Assembly: GCA_947443815.1 (NCBI GenBank)
Contig: CANEXR010000021.1
Coordinates: forward strand, 1 to 18,931
Direction: 5' to 3'
Length of the DNA: 18,931 nucleotides
From: Flavobacteriaceae bacterium
GTDB taxonomy: Bacteria > Bacteroidota > Bacteroidia > Flavobacteriales > Flavobacteriaceae
Under the pieces are notes generated by a model. That model was not told the DNA's origin. It worked only from the letters and a program-made list of their open reading frames with translations, and did not search any database. Positions 8,438 to 15,790 of the stretch are shown one piece after another (position 1 is the stretch's first letter; every line of letters begins with the position of its first letter). The translations under genes were made by a program, and so were the position numbers.

Positions 8438-8890
8438 ATGAAAATTGAAGATGTTATCAAAACCAAAATTACATTAGAAAACGAAACAAGAATAATATTA
8501 AATGTTTTGTACACACAAAGTGTTCTTACAGAAAACATGAATGAAATTCTAAAACCTTATGAAATATCAGGGGAACAATATAATGTGTTACGAATATTGA
8601 GAGGTCAAAAAGGATGTCCAGCAAACATGTGCATGATTCAAGAACGCATGCTGGCAAAAACGAGTAATACAACTCGATTAGTTGATAAGCTTTTAATAAA
8701 AAAATTGGTGACCCGAAATGTCTGCCCTGCAAACAGAAGAAAAATTGAAGTTTTAATTACCCAAAAAGGCTTAGACATATTAAACGAATTAGCTCCAAAA
8801 ATTTTGGAACACGAGCAATCATTCTCAAAAAATTTAAGTGCAGAAGAATTAGAAAATTTAAATTATCTATTAGAAAAATACAGAAATTAA
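8438..8890 (+). CDS. MarR-family winged-helix transcriptional regulator
   Basis: A 150-residue protein of typical MarR length. N- and C-terminal helices (about 12-40 and 115-148) would form the dimer interface. The winged helix-turn-helix spans about 46-112: E-Q-Y-N-V-L-R-I-L, recognition helix around K74-T-S-N-T-T-R-L-V-D-K-L, and wing C96-P-A-N-R-R-K-I-E-V-L-I-T-Q-K-G, which matches the family D-R-R-x-x-x-V-x-L-T-x-x-G pattern with Asn for Asp. Cys60, Cys65 and Cys96 fall in or beside the DNA-binding domain. C-P-A-N occurs twice, at 60-63 and 96-99. Such cysteines could sense oxidants or quinones, but this is inference. It heads a likely operon, with the nitroreductase 15 bp downstream, and its promoter holds two palindromes likely to be its operators. 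It probably represses itself, the nitroreductase and the YceI gene. Confidence 0.92.
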   Translation: MKIEDVIKTKITLENETRIILNVLYTQSVLTENMNEILKPYEISGEQYNVLRILRGQKGCPANMCMIQERMLAKTSNTTRLVDKLLIKKLVTRNVCPANRRKIEVLITQKGLDILNELAPKILEHEQSFSKNLSAEELENLNYLLEKYRN

Positions 8891-8905
8891 TAACAAACAC
8901 CTATT

Positions 8906-9538
8906 ATGAGTACATTTTTAGAACACCAAAATTGGAGATATGCAACAAAGAAATTTGATGCAACAAAAAAAATAACTACTGAAGATTTAAACATCTTAAA
9001 AGAAGCAATCCGCCTGAGTTCTTCTTCTTACGGTCTACAACCTTATAAAATAATTATAGTGGAAAGTCCAGAATTAAGAGCATTAATACAGCCTGCTGCT
9101 TGGGGTCAATCCCAAATTGTTGATGCTTCACACTTAATTATTTTTGCTAATGAAACTACCGTTGATGATGCAGTTATTGATCATTATTTGAAAAACATTA
9201 GCAATACTAGAAACACACCAATTGAAGCATTATCAGGTTATGGCGATTTTATGAAATCCAAAATTTCAACTTTAAGTCAGGAAGCAAAAAACATCTGGAC
9301 TGCTAAGCAAACCTATTTAGCCTTAGGGAATTTATTGAATGCTGCAGCAGAATTAAAAATTGATGCAACCCCAATGGAAGGTTTCGTACCAGCACAAGTA
9401 AACGAAATTTTAGGATTAGATAAACTAGGCCTTAATGCTACACTACTTGCAACTTTAGGATACAGACATACTGAAGATGCTACCCAACATTACGCAAAAG
9501 TGAGAAAATCACAAGAAGACTTATTCATTACATTATAA
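8906..9538 (+). CDS. NAD(P)H-dependent nitroreductase, NfsB-like FMN oxidoreductase
   Basis: A 210-residue cytoplasmic flavoprotein of the nitroreductase fold. Enzymes like E. coli NfsB (about 217 residues) use FMN and NAD(P)H to reduce nitroaromatics and quinones by two electrons. FMN-phosphate binding motifs are visible: N-W-R-Y-A-T-K-K-F-D at 9-18 (Arg11, Lys15) and K-V-R at 198-200, the counterpart of the NfsB K-S-R. The S-S-S-S-Y-G-L-Q-P-Y segment (38-47) parallels the NfsB S-P-S-S-T-N-S-Q-P-W flavin loop. P-M-E-G-F at 156-160 matches the P-I-E-G-F isoalloxazine contact. It lies between the MarR regulator and the YceI gene, consistent with an inducible detoxification role. The physiological substrate is unknown. 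Confidence 0.92.
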   Translation: MSTFLEHQNWRYATKKFDATKKITTEDLNILKEAIRLSSSSYGLQPYKIIIVESPELRALIQPAAWGQSQIVDASHLIIFANETTVDDAVIDHYLKNISNTRNTPIEALSGYGDFMKSKISTLSQEAKNIWTAKQTYLALGNLLNAAAELKIDATPMEGFVPAQVNEILGLDKLGLNATLLATLGYRHTEDATQHYAKVRKSQEDLFITL

Positions 9539-9587
9539 ATAATTTACTAATTCAAAATCAAATATTAATTTAAAATCAAAATTACAG

Positions 9588-10151
9588 ATGAAAAATTTAA
9601 AATCAATTGCATTAGCATTAGTAGTTTCTGCTACTATTTCAGTATCCGCTCAAACAAAAAAAATTGATGCTGCTACAAGTACTATCGAATGGTTAGCAAA
9701 AAAAGTAACTGGACAACATAATGGTACAGTAAACTTTAAAGATGGTGCTATCGTTTTCAAAGGAAAAAAATTAACTGGCGGATCTTTTACAGTAGATATG
9801 CCTTCATTGACAGCTACAGATCTTCAAGGTGAATGGCAGGGAAAATTAAACGGGCACTTAAAATCTGAGGATTTCTTTGGTACAGAAAAATTCCCAACTG
9901 CAACACTTGTTTTCAAAAAGATAGCTACAAAATCTGCAAACCTTTACACTGTTACTGCAGATTTAACTATCAAAGGTATTACTCAACCTGTTACTTTTGA
10001 TTTAACAGTAAACGGAAATTCTGCAACTACTGCTTTCAAAGTAGACCGTACTAAATACGATATCAAATACAATTCAAAATCATTCTTCGAAAGCATTGGA
10101 GACAAAGCAATTTATGATGAATTTGAGTTAACAGTAGCTTTAAAATTCTAA
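9588..10151 (+). CDS. YceI-family secreted lipid-binding protein
   Basis: A 187-residue precursor with a clear signal peptide, cleaved most likely after S-V-S-A at residue 21, leaving an N-terminal Gln. The mature part is a YceI-like domain, a lipocalin-like beta-barrel that in characterised members binds a polyisoprenoid or similar amphiphile in the periplasm. Family motifs are G-H-L-K-S-E-D-F-F at 89-97, K-F-P-T-A-T at 101-106, L-T-I-K-G-I-T-Q-P-V-T-F at 126-137, and the C-terminal D-R-T-K-Y-D and I-Y-D-E-F-E-L stretches. Length is close to the E. coli protein (191). It follows the nitroreductase by 49 bp and is the last gene before a strong terminator, so it is probably in the MarR-controlled unit. 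An extra promoter in the AT-rich gap cannot be excluded. Confidence 0.93.
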   Translation: MKNLKSIALALVVSATISVSAQTKKIDAATSTIEWLAKKVTGQHNGTVNFKDGAIVFKGKKLTGGSFTVDMPSLTATDLQGEWQGKLNGHLKSEDFFGTEKFPTATLVFKKIATKSANLYTVTADLTIKGITQPVTFDLTVNGNSATTAFKVDRTKYDIKYNSKSFFESIGDKAIYDEFELTVALKF

Positions 10152-10175
10152 TTAAACTTTTATAAGTGCAAATAC

Positions 10176-10211
10176 AAACCTCGATAATTAATTGTCGGGG
10201 TTTCTTTTTTT
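10176..10211 (+). terminator. Rho-independent terminator after the YceI gene
   Basis: AAACCTCGA (10176-10184) pairs with TCGGGGTTT (10195-10203), a 9-bp stem with one T-G wobble and a 10-nt loop. A T-rich tail, CTTTTTTT, follows immediately. It starts 24 bp after the stop codon and ends the MarR/nitroreductase/YceI unit. Confidence 0.88.
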
Positions 10212-10324
10212 ATTGTTTAAAATATTTATAGCTTTTATACCATAATTAAATAATAACTTCATAAAAAAGCGGGTTGAATATTAAAATATTCTTGAATCAT
10301 AAATCTTAATTCCTAATTCCTAAC

Positions 10325-10332
10325 TACATTTG
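10325..10332 (+). promoter_or_regulatory. Probable -7 promoter element of kdsA
   Basis: TACATTTG is an exact match to the Bacteroidetes -7 consensus TAnnTTTG, 22 bp upstream of the kdsA ATG, so the leader would be short. The closest upstream TTG is 30 bp away (10292-10294), too far for the usual spacing, so the -33 element is weak or absent. Confidence 0.45.
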
Positions 10333-10354
10333 CACTTTCAAAAAAACTTCTTTT

Positions 10355-11173
10355 ATGAACATACAACATATTCCACAAATTAAACATACGGAAAGCGGTA
10401 ATTTCTTTCTACTAGCTGGACCTTGCGCAATTGAAGGCGAAGAAATGGCGATGCGAATTGCAGAAAAATTAGTTGGTATTACCGATAAATTAGCAATTCC
10501 ATACGTATTTAAAGGTTCTTTCAAAAAAGCCAATCGTTCCAGAATTGATAGTTTTTCAGGTATTGGGGACGAAAAAGCATTGAAAATTTTAAGAAAAGTA
10601 TCAGAAACCTTTGGTGTTCCCACAGTTACTGACATTCATACCAATGAAGATGCCGAAATGGCTGCTCAATATGTAGATGTATTACAAATTCCTGCATTTT
10701 TGGTTCGACAAACGGATTTAGTTGTGGCTGCTGCCAATACTGGAAAAGTAGTAAACCTTAAAAAGGGTCAGTTTATGAGTCCCGAAAGCATGAAACACGC
10801 CGTACAAAAAGTATTGGATTGCCACAATCAAAATGTAATGGTTACAGATCGCGGGACCATGTTTGGCTACCAAGATATGATTGTTGATTACAGAGGAATA
10901 CCTACAATGCAACAATATGCTACTACAGTACTAGATGTAACACATTCATTACAACAACCCAACCAAACTGCTGGTGTTACTGGCGGAAGACCTGATATGA
11001 TTGAAACGGTAGCCAAAGCTGGTATTGCAGTAGGTGTTGATGGGATTTTTATTGAAACGCATTTTGATCCCGCTAATGCTAAAAGTGATGGTGCCAATAT
11101 GTTGCATTTAGACTATTTTGAAGGACTTATGACCAAACTAGTAGCCATTAGAAAAACTATAAATCAGTTTTAA
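10355..11173 (+). CDS. kdsA: 3-deoxy-8-phosphooctulonate (KDO-8-P) synthase
   Basis: A 272-residue cytoplasmic enzyme that condenses phosphoenolpyruvate with arabinose 5-phosphate to make KDO-8-phosphate for lipopolysaccharide. It is a single TIM barrel with the family motifs A-G-P-C-A-I-E-G (21-28), F-K-G-S-F-K-K-A-N-R-S (52-62), T-D-I-H (92-95), Q-I-P-A-F-L-V-R-Q-T-D (111-121), N-L-K-K-G-Q-F (134-140), D-R-G-T-M-F-G-Y (165-172), and V-T-H-S-L-Q-Q-P (195-202). Cys24, His197, Glu234 and Asp245 correspond to the four metal ligands of the Aquifex-type enzyme. Metal-independent enzymes such as that of E. coli have Asn in place of Cys, so this one should belong to the metal-dependent class. Length is usual for the family. 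It follows the terminator of the previous unit and lies 17 bp upstream of an exported-protein gene on the same strand. Confidence 0.96.
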   Translation: MNIQHIPQIKHTESGNFFLLAGPCAIEGEEMAMRIAEKLVGITDKLAIPYVFKGSFKKANRSRIDSFSGIGDEKALKILRKVSETFGVPTVTDIHTNEDAEMAAQYVDVLQIPAFLVRQTDLVVAAANTGKVVNLKKGQFMSPESMKHAVQKVLDCHNQNVMVTDRGTMFGYQDMIVDYRGIPTMQQYATTVLDVTHSLQQPNQTAGVTGGRPDMIETVAKAGIAVGVDGIFIETHFDPANAKSDGANMLHLDYFEGLMTKLVAIRKTINQF

Positions 11174-11190
11174 TTTTTAATACTCATACC

Positions 11191-12036
11191 TTGAAAAAAA
11201 TAATTTTATACGCTACTTTTTTAATCATGTGCTTTACTAAAAACATGTTTGCACAAGAAGAAATAAAAGTACAAGACAAATATACCGCACACAACAAAGG
11301 GAAATTTTTTGTTTCTTGGGGTGGAAATAGAGACAGTTATACCAAATCAGATGTAACTTTTCGTGGTAAAGACTATCATTTTACATTAGAAAACATCTCC
11401 GCTCATGACAAACCAAAAGGTTGGCATGTTGACTATATAAATCCTAGTAAAATGACTATCCCACAAACTAATTTTAGATTGGGATATTTTATAAATGATC
11501 ATTATAGTATAACCATTGGACTCGATCACATGAAATATGTAATGTATCAAGACAGAGCGGTTAACATAAAAGGATACTACCCTAACCCAGGTACTTACGG
11601 AGAATTATTACCTAACAACCAAGTATTTTTAACCGAAGATTTTTTGACCTACGAGCATACTGATGGACTAAACTACATCAATAGCGAATTTTCAAGACAC
11701 GATGATGTTTCGTCTTGGTTTAAAATAGGAAATACCGATAAAATTCAAATTAATTTAACCGAGGGTATAGGGGCTGGCGTTTTATACCCAAAAACAAACA
11801 CTAAATTATTAGGCAAAGAACGCCATGATGATTTTCATGTTTCAGGTTTTGGGACTTCTTTAAAAGCAGGACTAAATATTACGTTTTTTAAACATTTTTA
11901 CATTCAAGGAGAATTAAAAGGTGGTTATATTAACATGCAAGATATACGTACTACCATTAATCCTGAGGATAAAGCAGCTCAAGATTTTTTCTTTTTCCAA
12001 AGAATTATTGCTTTTGGTGGCATTTTCAGAATTTAA
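11191..12036 (+). CDS. Exported protein of unknown function, probable outer-membrane beta-barrel
   Basis: I do not recognise a named family. The 281-residue precursor starts with a signal peptide, M-K-K-I-I-L-Y-A-T-F-L-I, with likely cleavage after N-M-F-A at residue 21, leaving Gln. The start is TTG at 11191; the next in-frame ATG (11227, residue 13) would cut the signal peptide in half, and no ATG lies upstream in frame. The mature chain alternates hydrophobic and polar residues with many aromatics, for example F-F-V-S-W-G-G-N, F-R-L-G-Y-F-I and F-Y-I-Q-G-E-L-K-G-G-Y-I, and ends in F-G-G-I-F-R-I. This pattern fits amphipathic beta-strands of a small outer-membrane barrel with a C-terminal aromatic strand. 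It lies 17 bp after kdsA, so co-transcription is likely. A link with lipopolysaccharide is only a guess from that neighbour. Confidence 0.82.
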   Translation: MKKIILYATFLIMCFTKNMFAQEEIKVQDKYTAHNKGKFFVSWGGNRDSYTKSDVTFRGKDYHFTLENISAHDKPKGWHVDYINPSKMTIPQTNFRLGYFINDHYSITIGLDHMKYVMYQDRAVNIKGYYPNPGTYGELLPNNQVFLTEDFLTYEHTDGLNYINSEFSRHDDVSSWFKIGNTDKIQINLTEGIGAGVLYPKTNTKLLGKERHDDFHVSGFGTSLKAGLNITFFKHFYIQGELKGGYINMQDIRTTINPEDKAAQDFFFFQRIIAFGGIFRI

Positions 12037-12061
12037 TTTTTTTTAATTTTAAAACCTATAC

Positions 12062-12094
12062 AAAGGCTTTCATTTATTTGTTAGCCTTTTTTTT
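12062..12094 (+). terminator. Rho-independent terminator after the kdsA unit
   Basis: AAAGGCT (12062-12068) and AGCCTTT (12083-12089) form a perfect 7-bp stem with a 14-nt loop. The T-run continues to 12094. It starts 25 bp after the stop codon of the exported protein. Confidence 0.82.
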
Positions 12095-12378
12095 ATTCTT
12101 TTTTTAAAATAGTTTTCAAAAAAAAAGTTGTTTAATACACAATATGACAATTCTACTATGTTTTACAATTACGTCCTGTTTTGTGATAATTTATTGCTAA
12201 TTTAGTAAACAAAATAAATTCATTTTTATGCTTATCAATTTAAAAAGTATTTTAATATTATAATTGATTCTTTATTAAACGGTTCTATTTTAAAAACAAT
12301 TTATACCGCCTAAATCCTTTCCAAATAAATTAAGTTGCTTTACCCAATAATAAGACAATGCTAATTTAAGAACAAAAA
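12095..12378. other. Intergenic region upstream of the small PAS kinase
   Basis: About 280 bp of AT-rich sequence with no credible gene. The one opposite-strand frame that enters it (12290-12526) mostly overlaps the kinase and has no recognisable content. A near-repeat is present: TGCTAATTTA followed by AACAAAA-like sequence occurs at 12195-12214 and again at 12359-12378, directly before the kinase start. No good TTTG/TAnnTTTG pair with correct spacing was found, so the kinase promoter is not assigned. Confidence 0.5.
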
Positions 12379-13470
12379 ATGGTGAAAATTTCAAATCAAA
12401 ATTTAGGCGCTGATTATAAATTCGAACATTTTTTCGAATTATCTCCTGATTTACTTTGTATTGCTGGATTTGATGGTTATCTAAAAAGAATAAATCCATC
12501 TGTATCCAAATTATTAGGCTATTCAACTGAAGAATTATTGTCCAGACCTATAAATGATTTTATTTACATCGAAGATCAAAATATTACAGCCAAACACCGT
12601 AATAACCTTATTAAAAGTACACCGCTTTTAAACTTTGAAAATCGATATGTAACCAAAAGTGGTGAAATTGTTTGGCTTTCTTGGACTTCAATGCCTATTG
12701 AAAGTGAAAAACTGATTTTTGCTATTGCCAAAAACATCACTTACAAAAAAAAACAGGAAGAAGAACGCAATTTACTTCTCACTAATTTGACCAAAAACAA
12801 TAATGATCTGAAGCAATTAACGTATACAAATTCTCATGATTTGAGATCTCCTGTCAATAATTTACTGGCAATATTTAGTATTTTAGATATAGAAAAAATT
12901 AATGATTCTGAAACACTTGAATTAATAGACATGCTAAAAACCACTTCAGAAAGTTTGATGCAAACCCTAAACAATTCTATTGATACATTAACCCAAAAAG
13001 AAAAAGAAAGTTCAAATATTGAAATTTTAAACTTTAGCGAATCTCTAAATGTGGTTTTACGATCTATTAGTTCATTAGTCCAAAATTCAAAAGTTATTAT
13101 AAATATTGATTTTTCTGAACTTGAGACCATAACATTCAACAAAGCTTTTTTGGAAAGCATCTTTTTAAATCTAGTTACCAATTCTATTAAATATGCTAAA
13201 CTGAATGAGCCTTCAATAATCTCTATTTATTCAAAAAAAACAAACGGAATACCTCAATTGATTGTATCAGATACAGGAATGGGTTTTGATATGGAATTAG
13301 TAAAAGACAAGATTTTTGGTTTAAATCAAAAGTTTCATAGTCATATTGACAGCAAAGGAATTGGGCTTTATTTAGTTTATAATCATGTAACTAGTTTAGG
13401 TGGTCACATAACTGTTGAAAGTAAAATTAATGAAGGTGCTAAATTTATCATTTCTTTTAAAAATAGTTAA
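12379..13470 (+). CDS. PAS-domain sensor histidine kinase (no receiver)
   Basis: A 363-residue soluble kinase with no membrane segment that I can see. One PAS/PAC domain occupies about 13-126 (S-P-D-L-L-C-I-A-G-F-D-G, N-F-E-N-R-Y, A-K-N-I-T). A short coiled-coil linker follows (E-E-E-R-N-L-L-L and onward), then a HisKA-type helix with His153 in Y-T-N-S-H-D-L-R-S-P-V-N-N. The ATPase domain has N-box Asn264 and Asn268, D-T-G-M-G-F at 298-303 and K-G-I-G-L-Y-L at 326-332. The sequence H-D-L-R-S-P-x-N places it in the bacteriophytochrome-like kinase subgroup common in Bacteroidetes. No response regulator gene is adjacent, so it is an orphan kinase. Its PAS resembles PAS1 of the giant kinase nearby. 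The ligand and partner are unknown. Confidence 0.93.
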   Translation: MVKISNQNLGADYKFEHFFELSPDLLCIAGFDGYLKRINPSVSKLLGYSTEELLSRPINDFIYIEDQNITAKHRNNLIKSTPLLNFENRYVTKSGEIVWLSWTSMPIESEKLIFAIAKNITYKKKQEEERNLLLTNLTKNNNDLKQLTYTNSHDLRSPVNNLLAIFSILDIEKINDSETLELIDMLKTTSESLMQTLNNSIDTLTQKEKESSNIEILNFSESLNVVLRSISSLVQNSKVIINIDFSELETITFNKAFLESIFLNLVTNSIKYAKLNEPSIISIYSKKTNGIPQLIVSDTGMGFDMELVKDKIFGLNQKFHSHIDSKGIGLYLVYNHVTSLGGHITVESKINEGAKFIISFKNS

Positions 13471-13510
13471 TACAACAAAAAATAACCTAAATCATTTTAT
13501 TGGAGATACT

Positions 13511-13557
13511 TCAAAAAAAATCCTGCAAGAGATAAAACACTTACAGGATTTTTTTTA
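13511..13557. terminator. Bidirectional terminator between convergent genes
   Basis: AATCCTG (13519-13525) pairs with CAGGATT (13544-13550), extended inwards by AAG/CTT after one mismatch. T-runs follow on both strands: plus 13549-13556, minus 13520-13513. It serves both the small kinase (stop at 13470) and the GH97 gene, whose TAA stop (13557-13555) lies inside the plus-strand T-run. On the minus strand the stem begins 4 nt after that stop. Confidence 0.85.
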
Positions 13558-15651
13558 TTTAATAGGCTCAAAACTTATAGCTGTTCCTCCGCCTGGAGCT
13601 AAATTCAAATTGATTTTTGATTTGTTAGTCACTTCTAAAGTCTTTATTTTATAAGCGATGGGATTTTTTTGCCAATCTGCCTCTTTTGCATCTTCATAAA
13701 TAATGGCTTTGTACTTTTGTCCTTTGGTTAAAAAATCTAATTTTATTTCCGATTTTCTAGCATTTTCATCGGTTATAGCACCTAGAAACCAAGATTCTTT
13801 TCCTTTTGTTTTTCTGGCAATAGTCAAAAAATCACCAGGTTCAGCTTGAATAATTTTGGTGTCATCCCAATCTACTGCTACATCTTTTATAAATTGAAAA
13901 GCATCTGGATATTTTTCATAATTTTCTAATAAATCTGCCGCCATTTGTAATGGAGAATACATCGTCACATACAAAGCCAATTGTTTGGCTAAAGTAGTAT
14001 GAACTTGCTCCGTTTTATTTTTATCATAATAGCTCATTTTGATTTCGAAGATACCTGGAGTGTAATCCATCGGACCGCCAAGTAATCTTGTAAAAGGCAA
14101 AATGGTTTCATGCATTGGTGGATTCCCTATACTCCATGCATTAAATTCATTGCCACGTGCGGCTTCGGCAGCGATATAATTAGGATATGTTCTGCTATAT
14201 CCTGTTGGTCTAGAGGATTCATGGGAATTTAGCATTAATTTATAATCTGCGAATCGTCTAGCAACAAAGTTAAAGTGATTGACCATCGTTTGTCCATCAT
14301 GAAATTCTCCTCGTGGTATAATTTTGCCGACATAACCTGTTTTTGCAGCGGGATAATCGTATTTTTTCATTAGTTCTAAAGCACGATCTAAATGGCGCTC
14401 ATAATTGGCTACCGAGCCTGATGTTTCATGATGCATAATCATCTTTACGTTTTTTTCTTTGGCGTAAGCCGAAATAGCCGCAATATCAAAATCTGGATAT
14501 GGTGTAGTAAAATCAAAAACTTCTTCTTTCCAGTTCCCATTCCAATCTTCCCAACCTACATTCCAGCCTTCTACCAAAACACCATCAAAGCCGTTTTTGG
14601 CAGCAAAATCAATATATCTTTTGGTATTTTCTGTTGTAGCTCCGTGTTTTCCTGAAGCTTTTGGAGCATCGGCAAAATTAGTAGCATTTTGAGAACCTGC
14701 ATAATCCCAAGTTGATTTTCCTACATGCATTTCCCACCAAATTCCAACATATTTCATTGGTTTAATCCAAGAAGTATCTTCAATTTTTGAAGGTTCGTTT
14801 AAGTTCAAAATCATTCTGGAACCAACAATATCTCTTGCATCATCGCTAATCATAATGGTTCTCCAAGGCGATACGCAAGGGGCTTGTAGATACGCTTTGT
14901 CACCAATAGCATTAGGTACTAATTCAGCTTTCAATTTATAATTGGTTACATCAACATTCAAATGCATCACGGGATAATTAACAACTGCAGCCTCAAAAAT
15001 ATTGAGATACAATCCCGATGGTGCTTTCATCATCAAGGGTGTTTGAACCATATATTTTCCTGGAATTGATTTTACACCAATACCATTATTCCTATTTATT
15101 TTGGAATTGTCAATTTCAGATAGTTTGGTTTCGTTATATTCATATTCATTACTATCAAAATCTCCTGGAAGCCAAAAAGTATTGTTGTTTTCTGTCAAAT
15201 TAAATTGGGTTACCTCATCAGAAATAATGAAATAATTCAAATCTGCCTGTCTTGGAAAATCATACCTGAATGCTAGTCCTTCGTCAAAAACCCTAAAAAC
15301 AATATTTATTTTTACCTTAGATACTGTGTTTATAAGCCCAATTGTCAATTCATTATAATGGTTCACAATAGTAGCTTGTTCCCCTAAAACAGGTTTCCAA
15401 GATTCGTTGAAAGTGGCTGGTTTTGAATTTAGTATTTCAAAACTAGCCTCTAATGATGGCTTATCTTTTAATTTTATTCCTAAAGCACTTTCAAGCACAA
15501 CCGTTTTATCTTTATAATTTACCGAATAAATGGGTTGTCCATTGCTTCCTAATTTAAAATTTACAACAATTTTACCCGAAGGGGATTGCACGCTTTGTGC
15601 CTGTAAAATACTTAAGGCAAAAAGAAAAAAAAGAGAAAATAAATGTTTCAT
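13555..15651 (-). CDS. Glycoside hydrolase family 97, SusB-like alpha-glucosidase
   Basis: A 698-residue precursor with signal peptide M-K-H-L-F-S-L-F-F-L and likely cleavage after L-Q-A at residue 18. Three regions follow: an N-terminal beta-sandwich (about 20-275), a catalytic (beta/alpha)8 barrel (about 290-580) and a C-terminal beta domain. GH97 signatures include W-W-E-M-H-V (305-310), V-E-G-W-N-V-G-W-E-D-W (360-370), H-H-E-T (407-410), G-K-I-I-P-R-G-E (442-449) and R-P-T-G-Y-S-R-T-Y-P-N (481-491). Glu409, Glu478 and Glu502 reproduce the spacing (69 and 24 residues) of Glu439, Glu508 and Glu532 in Bacteroides thetaiotaomicron SusB. Glu496 matches the calcium ligand Glu526. This points to the inverting, calcium-dependent glucosidase branch rather than retaining alpha-galactosidases. 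It is probably periplasmic and cleaves alpha-glucosides. A terminator separates it from the GH3 gene upstream, so it should have its own promoter. Confidence 0.93.
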   Translation of the reverse strand: MKHLFSLFFLFALSILQAQSVQSPSGKIVVNFKLGSNGQPIYSVNYKDKTVVLESALGIKLKDKPSLEASFEILNSKPATFNESWKPVLGEQATIVNHYNELTIGLINTVSKVKINIVFRVFDEGLAFRYDFPRQADLNYFIISDEVTQFNLTENNNTFWLPGDFDSNEYEYNETKLSEIDNSKINRNNGIGVKSIPGKYMVQTPLMMKAPSGLYLNIFEAAVVNYPVMHLNVDVTNYKLKAELVPNAIGDKAYLQAPCVSPWRTIMISDDARDIVGSRMILNLNEPSKIEDTSWIKPMKYVGIWWEMHVGKSTWDYAGSQNATNFADAPKASGKHGATTENTKRYIDFAAKNGFDGVLVEGWNVGWEDWNGNWKEEVFDFTTPYPDFDIAAISAYAKEKNVKMIMHHETSGSVANYERHLDRALELMKKYDYPAAKTGYVGKIIPRGEFHDGQTMVNHFNFVARRFADYKLMLNSHESSRPTGYSRTYPNYIAAEAARGNEFNAWSIGNPPMHETILPFTRLLGGPMDYTPGIFEIKMSYYDKNKTEQVHTTLAKQLALYVTMYSPLQMAADLLENYEKYPDAFQFIKDVAVDWDDTKIIQAEPGDFLTIARKTKGKESWFLGAITDENARKSEIKLDFLTKGQKYKAIIYEDAKEADWQKNPIAYKIKTLEVTNKSKINLNLAPGGGTAISFEPIK

Positions 15652-15736
15652 TTGTTTTTGTTTTTTAGAATTGACGAATATAACTAAAATCCGTGTTTTT
15701 TTGAGCTGCTTACTACAATAAATCTGCGTTTTTCAT

Positions 15737-15766
15737 AAAAAAACCCTTCGATAAAATACCGAAGGG
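15737..15766 (-). terminator. Rho-independent terminator after the GH3 gene
   Basis: CCCTTCG (15744-15750) and CGAAGGG (15760-15766) form a perfect GC-containing 7-bp stem with a 9-nt loop. On the minus strand a run of seven T (15743-15737) follows. It lies 24 bp beyond the GH3 stop codon. It separates the hydrolase/GH3 pair from the GH97 gene, which starts 85 bp further along. Confidence 0.87.
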
Positions 15767-15790
15767 AACCTACTAAATAACTAACCAAAT

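Noticed and set aside
9539..9587. Repeated AAAATCAAA words upstream of the YceI gene
   Set aside because: Short AT-rich repeats in a 49-bp gap; no promoter-like pair or palindrome, likely compositional.
12834..13181. 115-codon minus-strand frame inside the small kinase
   Set aside because: Antisense shadow of the HisKA/ATPase coding sequence; no domain or start context of its own.
13415..13654. 79-codon plus-strand frame bridging the kinase end and the GH97 end
   Set aside because: It overlaps the kinase C-terminus, runs through a bidirectional terminator and ends antisense to GH97; not a plausible gene.
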